The notes under the pieces are model-generated. The model had not been told where the DNA came from and made no database searches. It worked only from the letters and a program-made list of their open reading frames with translations. This document shows, one piece after another, positions 16,001 to 22,433 of a stretch of DNA of 64,000 nucleotides; the first letter of the stretch is position 1, and the number at the start of each line of letters is the position of its first letter. Source of the DNA: JAICTV01 sp035634055. GTDB taxonomy: Bacteria; Planctomycetota; Phycisphaerae; Tepidisphaerales; Tepidisphaeraceae. The position numbers and the translations under genes were made by a program. The stretch lies in contig DASQDR010000058.1 of the NCBI GenBank assembly GCA_035634055.1, positions 31,831 through 95,830 on the forward strand, in the 5' to 3' direction.

Positions 16001-17302
16001 GTGCGATTGCCCCTAATGTCACTGTGGTCGTGGCCGCTGGTGTTGCTGCTGTGGTGGGGTTCCGCCGTCACCGCGGCCGCGCCGCCTGCGGGGGAAGACT
16101 TGGCAGCGGCGGTGGCAACCGTCGCGAGCAAGGGCGCCGACGACAACGCCGTCCACAAGGCGAAGCGGCTGTTGATCGCTCACGGCGGCGGTGCGCTGGA
16201 GGTCGTCGGGCCGCCGCTGTTGAAGGCGGTGGCCGACAAGCAGCAGGACCTGATGGTGCGCATGAACGCCGCCGACGTGCTCGGGCAGATGCGCCCGCCC
16301 GCGCCTGCCGCGGGGCCGGCGCTGGTGGCGATCGCGACGGATCCGACGGACCGCGTTCGTGCATCCGCCGCGTTAGCACTGGGTCAGATGAAGTACGGCG
16401 AACCGCCGGCCATCGATGCGCTGGCGGCGTTGCTCGCGGAGCGCGACAAGGAGCTGCGCACCGTGGCGGCGACGGCGCTGGGGTGCATTGGAGCGCCCGC
16501 AGTCGCGGGCCTCTCAGCCTTGTTGCGCACGTGCGACGACCACGATCGGAGCGTCCGCTTCGCGGCGATAACCGCGGTCGGCCGGCTCGGTCCGCCCGCC
16601 GCGGCGGCGGCACAGCCGCTCTTGCTAACTCGCTTGAGGGCACCGGACGAGCTGGACCGCGCCGCAGCGGCCGACGCGCTGGGGCAGTTGGGCGAGGCGT
16701 CCCCGGAGGTCGTCGCCGCGCTCGCGACGGCGCTGGCGGATCCGGCGCCGGACGTTCGCAAGGCGGCGGCGGAGGGGCTCGGCGCCGCCGGCCCGCCCGC
16801 GGCCGCTGCCGCGCCCGCGCTGGAGCAGGCGGCGAAGGACCCGGCGACCCGGCTGATCGCGCAGGTTGCGCTGGCCCGGATCACGCGCTCGCCGGACGCG
16901 CTGGCGGCGCTCAGGCAGATCGCGATCGACGACGACGCTGACCAGGCGGTATTCGATGGGATCGACAAGCTCGGCCGTGATGGCGTCCCGATCCTGATCG
17001 AGGTTGTCCGGGCCGATCGACAGTCCGCGGGCCGGGCCATCCAGTCGCTCGGGCGGCTGGGTTCCGCCGCGCGGCCGGCGGTGCCGGTGCTGATCGACCT
17101 GCTCAAGGCGGGCCGCACCGCCGGCCGGCGGACGCGCTTCGACGCCAGCCTCGCCGCCGTCGCGCAGCTTGGCCCCGCCGCGCGCGACGCCGCGCCGGTC
17201 CTGCGGCAGATCGCCCCGACGCTCGATTCGGACGAGGCCAAGGCCAAGGTCGCCGACGCCCTGCGCGCAATCGAGCAGTCGGAGCCGTCGACTCGACCAT
17301 GA
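16001..17302 (+). CDS. Secreted HEAT/PBS-repeat protein
   Basis: A 433-residue exported protein made almost wholly of alpha-helical HEAT-like repeats. The N terminus (LPLMSLWSWPLVLLLWWGSAV) is a signal peptide or anchor, with cleavage likely after T-A-A-A. Repeats of about 35-40 residues then run to the end, for example LMVRMNAADVLGQM, DRVRASAALALGQM, LRTVAATALGCIGAPAV, RSVRFAAITAVGRLGPPA, DRAAAADALGQLG and PDVRKAAAEGLGAAGPPA. Such solenoids bind proteins; no enzyme domain is attached. The GTG at 16001 is chosen because AAAGGGAGG ends five bases before it. An ATG at 16016 is the alternative. It is divergent from the disordered protein gene. Confidence 0.82.
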   Translation: MRLPLMSLWSWPLVLLLWWGSAVTAAAPPAGEDLAAAVATVASKGADDNAVHKAKRLLIAHGGGALEVVGPPLLKAVADKQQDLMVRMNAADVLGQMRPPAPAAGPALVAIATDPTDRVRASAALALGQMKYGEPPAIDALAALLAERDKELRTVAATALGCIGAPAVAGLSALLRTCDDHDRSVRFAAITAVGRLGPPAAAAAQPLLLTRLRAPDELDRAAAADALGQLGEASPEVVAALATALADPAPDVRKAAAEGLGAAGPPAAAAAPALEQAAKDPATRLIAQVALARITRSPDALAALRQIAIDDDADQAVFDGIDKLGRDGVPILIEVVRADRQSAGRAIQSLGRLGSAARPAVPVLIDLLKAGRTAGRRTRFDASLAAVAQLGPAARDAAPVLRQIAPTLDSDEAKAKVADALRAIEQSEPSTRP

Positions 17303-17340
17303 GCTGGCCGTCACGTTCGCCGCGGTTCGTGACGCGTCAT

Positions 17341-17380
17341 GAAAAAGAAGAAGAGGCGCGCCACTCAGCCGCGCCTCTTC
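17341..17380 (-). terminator. Rho-independent terminator for the 17412 gene
   Basis: An 11-bp stem (GAAGAGGCGCG 17350..17360 with 17370..17380) has a 9-base loop. Read on the minus strand it is followed by TTCTTTTTC, a good U-tract. Confidence 0.8.
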
Positions 17381-17411
17381 GCGAGAAATTCGGTGCGGAA
17401 CGAGCGGGCGC

Positions 17412-17966
17412 CTATTCCTTCAGCTCCGCCAGCTTCTTGATCGGAAGGCTTTCGCCGAGCTTCTTGAACTGCTCCTGCGTGAGGTTGCTGGCCGTGACGT
17501 TCACGTAGTAGCGCTTGGCCACGTAGATCTGGAGCTGGCCGCTCTTGCCCTCGCGCTGGAAGCTTTCGAAGGCGGGCTGGCCGGCGACCTTGGTGGTCTT
17601 CTCGTAGCCGCCGTCGGTTTCCTTGTCGATCTCCAGCGTCTGCCACGCCGTCATCACGTCGCCCATGCCGGTGGCGCCGGCGAAGTCCTGGATGTCGACG
17701 TGAATCGTCGGGGCGTTCTCCTCGTCGCCGCCGCCGAAGTCGCCGGTCGCCTGCGAGATGGTGAACTCGCCCAGGCTCATCTTCTGCCCCTCGTTTCCGG
17801 TCCGCTTCAAGCCGCACAGCTCTGCCGGCATCAGCTCCTTGAGCTTGCGGAAATCCATCGGCGCGACCTTGGCCGCCGCCTGCGACGTGGCCGGGGCTTC
17901 CTGCGCGACGACGAAGGCGACGGACGACAACACGAACAAACCCGCGAGCGCGATGCGAGACAGCAT
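17412..17966 (-). CDS. Exported hypothetical protein
   Basis: A 184-residue secreted protein of unknown function. Residues 1-22 (MLSRIALAGLFVLSSVAFVVAQ) are a Sec signal peptide. The mature part begins with an Ala/Thr-rich linker, then MDFRKLKELMPAELCGLKRTGNEGQK. It continues with a beta-rich region (FTISQATGDFGG, TIHVDIQDFAG, WQTLEIDKETDGGYEKTTKV, LQIYVAKRYYVNVTASNLT). The pattern 'leu-pro-x-x-leu-x-gly' followed by a strand-rich body and a final 'V-x-A-x-N' strand resembles small exported planctomycete proteins of no known role. A GGGAGAG site precedes the ATG. A TTG upstream would remove the signal-peptide start and is rejected. Confidence 0.75.
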   Translation of the reverse strand: MLSRIALAGLFVLSSVAFVVAQEAPATSQAAAKVAPMDFRKLKELMPAELCGLKRTGNEGQKMSLGEFTISQATGDFGGGDEENAPTIHVDIQDFAGATGMGDVMTAWQTLEIDKETDGGYEKTTKVAGQPAFESFQREGKSGQLQIYVAKRYYVNVTASNLTQEQFKKLGESLPIKKLAELKE

Positions 17967-18101
17967 GTCTTGAACTCTCCCTTGTCCGGTGAGCAAACGT
18001 GATACGACGGCAGGAACATCCGGCCGAGATGGGTGCGGGGGAAATATCGTCCACGGCGCCCGCCGGCGTCAACCGCCCTTGAGCATCCCTGTTCAGGGAC
18101 A

Positions 18102-18107
18102 TACAAG
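18102..18107 (+). promoter_or_regulatory. -10-like hexamer TACAAG, short or no leader
   Basis: TACAAG ends 8 bases before the ATG at 18116; no ribosome binding site is visible. Confidence 0.35.
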
Positions 18108-18115
18108 CGTGGGCG

Positions 18116-18997
18116 ATGCGAATCACCCAGCAGCAGATCGACAGCTATCGCCGGCACGGCTACGCGATCGTCCCGGGCTTCCTGACGACGAGCGAACTGG
18201 CGGCGGGGCGAGCGGGAATGCTCCGGTATTTCCCGTCGGCCGAGGAACTGGCCCGGACGCCGCAGCGCTATGGCGCGATCCACGAGGACCCGGAGCACCT
18301 CCAGGTTGAGTTCCCCTTCGCCGAGCACGACCTGAACGACATCAGCCTGCACGCGGAGCTGATCGCGTTCGTCGAGAGCGTGCTGGGGACGCGCGACGTG
18401 CTGCTGTCGCAGGCGGCGATCTGGGCGAAGTATGCCGGCACCGGCGACTTCGGCCAGGGCCTGCACCTGGATTACCAGGGCAACACGCTGGTCGTCCCGC
18501 GCGACGACGGCGCGTTTCGCCAGGTCAACATGATCCTCTACTACACCGACGTCACGCCCGATCTCGGGCCGACCATGGTCGTCTCGCACGAGAGGACACG
18601 CGACCTGCCGCTCTGGCCGACGCACCGGACGAGGAAGAAGTCGCCTGAGCTGTACAAGCACGAGCGGCCGGTGCTGGCGCAGGCGGGCGACCTTCTGATT
18701 TTCTCGATGCGCACCTGGCACCGCGCCAGCGACATGACGGCCGATCACGGCGCCCGCTTCAGCCACCACTTCGTCTGGCGCGCCGCCGCCCACGCCTTCC
18801 AGGGGTATCACCAATGGTCCAGCCGCGGTGAGAACCCGGAGATGCAGTCGTTCATCGAGCGCGCGACGCCACGGCAGCGCGAGGCGCTCGGCTTCCCGCG
18901 GCCCGGGCACGAATTTTGGGTTGAAGAGACGCTGGCGGCGGTGGCGCTGCGCTACCCGGCGATGGACATGACGCCGTATCGCGCTGCCGCGCCCTGA
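18116..18997 (+). CDS. Phytanoyl-CoA dioxygenase (PhyH) family protein
   Basis: A cytosolic Fe(II)/2-oxoglutarate-dependent oxygenase of 293 residues (PF05721). The iron-binding facial triad is visible: H117-L-D119 in GLHLDYQGN and H202 in MRTWHRAS. R214 in HGARFSHHF is suitably placed to bind 2-oxoglutarate. The N terminus ITQQQIDSYRRHGYAIVPGFLT is the classic family opening. Family members hydroxylate diverse small molecules (phytanoyl-CoA, ectoine, secondary metabolites), so the substrate is open. The gene is alone, with a -10-like TACAAG directly upstream. Confidence 0.88.
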   Translation: MRITQQQIDSYRRHGYAIVPGFLTTSELAAGRAGMLRYFPSAEELARTPQRYGAIHEDPEHLQVEFPFAEHDLNDISLHAELIAFVESVLGTRDVLLSQAAIWAKYAGTGDFGQGLHLDYQGNTLVVPRDDGAFRQVNMILYYTDVTPDLGPTMVVSHERTRDLPLWPTHRTRKKSPELYKHERPVLAQAGDLLIFSMRTWHRASDMTADHGARFSHHFVWRAAAHAFQGYHQWSSRGENPEMQSFIERATPRQREALGFPRPGHEFWVEETLAAVALRYPAMDMTPYRAAAP

Positions 18998-19184
18998 TTC
19001 GGTCGGCACCGCGGCGGCTTGAAGGCGGCGGACGATCTTCGCCTCGGCGATCGGTGGTTCCTCAGATGAGGGCCAAACAGTTTTATCTGCGCGCCGCCCA
19101 AAAAAGATCGCTGGCGCGATGGCCCGTGCTGCGGAGGAACGCGGGCGACCGCGCGAGCGTATTTGCTTCGCGATAGCTCGCGGC

Positions 19185-19385
19185 TTAACGGAACGCCTTG
19201 GCGTCCTTGTTGGACAGGACCAGCGTCGCGCCCTGCCCCGGAGGCGTCTGGCCGGCGGGGTTGGTGCCGACCACCAGCACGGTGTCGGTCGGTCCCGGGG
19301 TCTTGACCACGGTCGTGGTGGTGGCGATCGCGTAGAGCACGCGACCCTCGAGGCTCTCGATCATTGGCTTGGGGGATTTCTGCAT
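19185..19385 (-). CDS. Small LExRxL-motif protein
   Basis: A 66-residue protein that carries near its N terminus the motif IESLEGRVLYA (residues 9-19). The same position and pattern occur in four large surface proteins of this window (22434, 27767, 42580, 46266). After the motif comes a Thr/Val/Pro/Gly-rich stretch (IATTTTVVKTPGPTDTVLVV) and a short tail ending KDAKAFR. There is no further domain, so this looks like the motif with only a minimal passenger. The start is supported by CGGAG seven bases before the ATG. Export by the same route as the large proteins is an inference. Confidence 0.6.
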   Translation of the reverse strand: MQKSPKPMIESLEGRVLYAIATTTTVVKTPGPTDTVLVVGTNPAGQTPPGQGATLVLSNKDAKAFR

Positions 19386-19699
19386 CGGTCCACTCCGTTT
19401 GGTAGCGGTGACTCGATCCTCGCGGCCGCGCCTACACGAGCACGACCGGCCGGGGCGGGCGACGCTGATCTCCTCCGCAGAAGTGCGTTGCCGGCGTCGA
19501 CAGGTGCCGACTGTAGTGCCGCAGACAAACGGCGCGAACCTCGGAAACACGCGAAATGAGGGGCGCGCGACGGGGCTCTCGGCGGAAGGAGCCGAGAGCG
19601 GCCGGCGGGACCGGACGCGACGGTCGTGGGATCAAGTAAGCAGAACCACTGTGACCTGCCTTCTACTTGCCCACAACAGGCGTACGCGCACACGCATGG
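19386..19699. other. Intergenic region with a GC hairpin
   Basis: No supported gene. A perfect 9-bp inverted repeat (19575..19583 with 19591..19599, loop GGAAGGA) lies here without a U-tract. A decayed stretch near 19530..19560 recalls the CCGCCAAGG-type repeats but is too diverged to call. Confidence 0.45.
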
Positions 19700-19705
19700 T
19701 ATGAT
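19700..19705 (+). promoter_or_regulatory. -10-like hexamer TATGAT before antitoxin pseudogene
   Basis: TATGAT ends 6 bases before the ATG at 19712, the same leaderless arrangement as in other genes of the window. Confidence 0.4.
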
Positions 19706-19711
19706 CCGACA

Positions 19712-19965
19712 ATGACCGTGCGCGCCCGCTACGACGGCAAAGCCTTCATCCCGATGGAACCGGTGGACGTCCCGGCGGATCAGATTGTCGAGCTTGAGGT
19801 CCGCCAGGCGAGCCCGCCTGCGAAGGGCTCGCCCGCATCCTGCAAGCGCTGCGGTCGATGCCCCGTCTCGAACCGGGGGACGCCGACGCGCTGGAGCGAT
19901 CGATCGAAGAAGGGAAGCTGCCCGTGCGGCCCGAGGGCATCTTTGACGATCTTCGCAAGGAATGA
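19712..19965 (+). pseudogene. Frameshifted AF2212/DUF104-like antitoxin
   Basis: The N-terminal frame reads MTVRARYDGKAFIPMEPVDV then PADQIVELEVRQ. This is the AF2212-like (DUF104) antitoxin opening, a short beta barrel that starts with a Y-[DE]-[GN]-K-x-[FL]-x-P-x-[ED]-P strand. Around 19811..19830 the reading must shift by one base. The continuation is GLARILQALRSM, EPGDADALERSIEEGKLPV and GIFDDLRKE followed by TGA, a typical VapB-like acidic C-terminal tail. The restored stop overlaps the toxin ATG in ATGA, as expected for a TA operon. The toxin gene is frameshifted too, so decay is more likely than a sequencing error. Confidence 0.75.
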
Positions 19966-20371
19966 TCTATCTCCTGGACTCCAACGCCGTGCGAGACCTG
20001 ATGGACGAGCAACCGCGCATCGTCGCGCGGCTGGCACGAACGGTTCCGCCGGACCGCGTGGCCGTGTGCAGCATCGTTCGCGGCGAAGTGCTGTTCGGGA
20101 TCGAGCGGCTCCCGCCCGGAAAGCGTCGCACCCGCCTTGCGAATACGGCCGACGCCCTGTTTCTATTTTTCGATGAAGAGGCGGTGCCTTTTGCCGCCGG
20201 CGATGAATACGCGCGCGTGTCAAGCGTACGCGCGAGCAGGCCGGACTGCCGATGGACGAGAACGATCTTTGGATCGCGGCGACCGCGTTGGTGTTGGGCG
20301 CGGTGTTGGTCACCCGTGACAGCGACTTTCGGAACATCACCGGCCTCTCCGTCGAGAACTGGGCGGCCTGA
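19962..20371 (+). pseudogene. Frameshifted VapC-like PIN toxin
   Basis: A PIN-domain ribonuclease gene interrupted by a frameshift. The first frame gives MIYLLDSNAVRDLMDEQP (first acidic residue D6), then VCSIVRGEVLFGIERLP (second acidic Glu) and FDEEAVPFAAGDEYARV. Near 20211..20221 the frame shifts by one base. The continuation is KRTREQAGLPMDENDLWIAA, TALVLGAVLVTRDSDFRNI and TGLSVENWAA, followed by TGA. That second part holds the D-x-x-[IL]-A and T-x-D-x-D-F acidic motifs. All catalytic residues are encoded but split between frames, so no full toxin is made. It ends six bases before the convergent PepF stop codon. Confidence 0.8.
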
Positions 20372-20377
20372 GCCGCC

Positions 20378-22213
20378 TCACACCAGCTCGTCCAGTTCCG
20401 CCACCAGCTCCGCGAAGCGCGCCATCGCGGCGTCCACGGGTCCTGGCGTTTCCATGTCGACGCCGGCGTCTCGAAGCAGGTCCAGGGGGTACTTGCTGCA
20501 CCCGCCCTTGAGGAAGCCGAGGTAGTCGTTCAGCTCCTTTTGCCCGCCGCTGGTCACGCGCTCGCTCAGCGCGATGGCGGCGCTCAGGCCGGTCGCGTAC
20601 TTGTAGACGTAGAACGCGCGGTAGAAGTGCGGGATGCGCAGGCACTCCAGCTCCAGCTCCGGGTCGATCGCGAAGCCGGGGCCGAAGTAGAGGTCCAGCA
20701 GCTTGCGGTACTCGCGGCGGAGCGTGTCGACCGTCAGCGGCTCGCCCGCCTCCACCAGCGCGTGCGTCACCTTCTCGAACTCCGCAAACATCGTCTGGCG
20801 GATGATCGTGCCGCGGATCTCGTCGATCGCGTGGTTGACCAAGTACGCCTTCTCCTTCTTGGTCCTGGCCCGCGCGATCATGTGCTTGAGCAGCAGTTGC
20901 TCGTTGAACGTGCTGGCCACCTCGGCGACGAAGATCGTGTAGCCGTAGTACTGGTACGGCTGGTTCTTGGCGCTGAAGTAGCTGTGCATCGAGTGCCCGG
21001 CCTCGTGCGCCAGGGTGAAGACGTGGTCGAGCACGTCCGGCTGGTAGTTCATCAGGATGTACGGCTCGGCGTCGTAGGAGCCGCTGGAGAACGCGCCCGA
21101 CTGCTTGCCGGCGTTGGGATAGCGGTCGCACCAGCGGGCGGTGGTGAGCCCGCGCGCCAGCTCGCGCGTGTACTCCTGCCCCATCGGCTCCAGCGCGTCG
21201 ACGACGACCTTCACCGCCTGGTCCCACGTGTGCTTCTTGCTCACGTCGCTGAAGATCGGGACGTACGTGTCGTAGTGGTGGATGTCGCGCAGCCCCAGCG
21301 CCCGCCGGCGCACGTCGTAGTAGCGGTGGAGCGACGGGAGGTTGTCGTGCACCGCTGCGATCAGGTTCTCGTAGACGGCAATCGGCACGCGGTCGCCGAA
21401 CAGCGCCGCCTCCAGCGCGCTGGGGTGGTTCCGCGCCTTGGCGTAGTAGGCGTCGCGCTGCACCGAGCCATTGAGGGCGGCCGCGATCGCGTTCTTGTGC
21501 GCGTCGTACTGCGCGTAATACGCGTGGAACGCCTTCTTTCGCACGTCGCGTTTCGGCGAGTGCAGGAACGCGCTGAGGGACGAGTGCCCCAGCTCGACCA
21601 TCTCGCCCTTTTCGTTGCGCAGCGAGGGCCACTTCAGGTCCGCATCGTTGAGCTGGCGGAAAATCTGGTTCGACGCCTCGCTCATCTGCCCCTGCATGGC
21701 CAGCAGGTGCTCCTCGCGGTCGCCGAGCGTGTGCGGGCGGTAGCGGAGGATGCGGTCGAGCGCGATCCGCCACTCCTTCAGCTCGCGCGCCTCGAGGAAG
21801 CGGGCCATCGTCTTCTCCGGGATGCGCATGATCTCCGGGCGGATGAAGCTGGAGGCCTCCGACGCGCGGGTGGCGACGTGCTGGTAGCGGCCCTTCATGC
21901 GCTGGTAATCGGAGTTGCCCTGGTCCTCGGAGGTCTTGAGGAACGCGTAGACGCCCAGGTTCTCGCCCGCGCGGTCGAGGGCGGCGTCGAACCGCAGGCA
22001 GGCGCCGAGCATCTCCGCGGAGTCGCCCAGGTGGCCGCGGAACTTCTCGTAGCCGGGGATCTGCTTCTCCCACTTCGCGAAAGCGGCCTCCCATTCCGCG
22101 TCTGACTTGAACATGGCCGCGAGGTTCCAGGTGTCCTCGACGCGCACCCTGCTTCGCGGGGGAAGCGATTTGGTCTTCGACTTCGGCTTTGTCTTCGTGG
22201 CGGTCTTGTTCAT
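20378..22213 (-). CDS. pepF: Oligoendopeptidase F, M3 family
   Basis: A cytosolic zinc metallopeptidase of 611 residues that cuts short peptides. The zinc site is HEAGH (in FTLAHEAGHSMHSYFS), with the downstream Glu in VAEVASTFNEQLL. Other family segments are NLAAMFKSDAEWEAAFAKWE at the N terminus, YDAEPYILMNYQ, and the substrate-binding FYRAFYVYKYATGLSAAI near the C terminus. Length fits PepF (about 600). The start MNKTATKTKPKSKTK is chosen for GGAGG ten bases upstream; a longer in-frame ATG start exists at 22273. A Lys-rich opening is odd but harmless. It is not linked to other genes. Confidence 0.92.
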   Translation of the reverse strand: MNKTATKTKPKSKTKSLPPRSRVRVEDTWNLAAMFKSDAEWEAAFAKWEKQIPGYEKFRGHLGDSAEMLGACLRFDAALDRAGENLGVYAFLKTSEDQGNSDYQRMKGRYQHVATRASEASSFIRPEIMRIPEKTMARFLEARELKEWRIALDRILRYRPHTLGDREEHLLAMQGQMSEASNQIFRQLNDADLKWPSLRNEKGEMVELGHSSLSAFLHSPKRDVRKKAFHAYYAQYDAHKNAIAAALNGSVQRDAYYAKARNHPSALEAALFGDRVPIAVYENLIAAVHDNLPSLHRYYDVRRRALGLRDIHHYDTYVPIFSDVSKKHTWDQAVKVVVDALEPMGQEYTRELARGLTTARWCDRYPNAGKQSGAFSSGSYDAEPYILMNYQPDVLDHVFTLAHEAGHSMHSYFSAKNQPYQYYGYTIFVAEVASTFNEQLLLKHMIARARTKKEKAYLVNHAIDEIRGTIIRQTMFAEFEKVTHALVEAGEPLTVDTLRREYRKLLDLYFGPGFAIDPELELECLRIPHFYRAFYVYKYATGLSAAIALSERVTSGGQKELNDYLGFLKGGCSKYPLDLLRDAGVDMETPGPVDAAMARFAELVAELDELV

Positions 22214-22358
22214 GGGTGAAAATCCTCCGTGTATAGCGGGGGCAATGGTAAGCGCACGTCGGCGCACGTCCACGCGCGCGCGGCGGTCGTGGAGGCCTCA
22301 AGATGGGAATTCGGAAGAAGGGAAGGCGCCGCGTGCAGCGCGGCTGGCTGCCCCATCA

Positions 22359-22398
22359 ATCCGTGAAGCCGCGGGCGGCCACTCGCGGCTTCACGGAT
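22359..22398. repeat. Hairpin downstream of the arginine deiminase gene
   Basis: Perfect 15-bp arms ATCCGTGAAGCCGCG (22359..22373) and CGCGGCTTCACGGAT (22384..22398) have a 10-base loop. It lies 35 bases after the stop of the minus-strand gene ending at 22434. No U-tract follows, so it may stabilise the mRNA end or act as a Rho-assisted terminator. Confidence 0.6.
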
Positions 22399-22433
22399 CG
22401 ACGTCTGTCGAAACTTCTACCGGCCCGGGCGCC

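Noticed and set aside
19712..20371. Programmed frameshifting in the VapBC-like pair
   Set aside because: No slippery heptamer with a following hairpin was visible at either site, and two recoding events in adjacent genes are less likely than decay.
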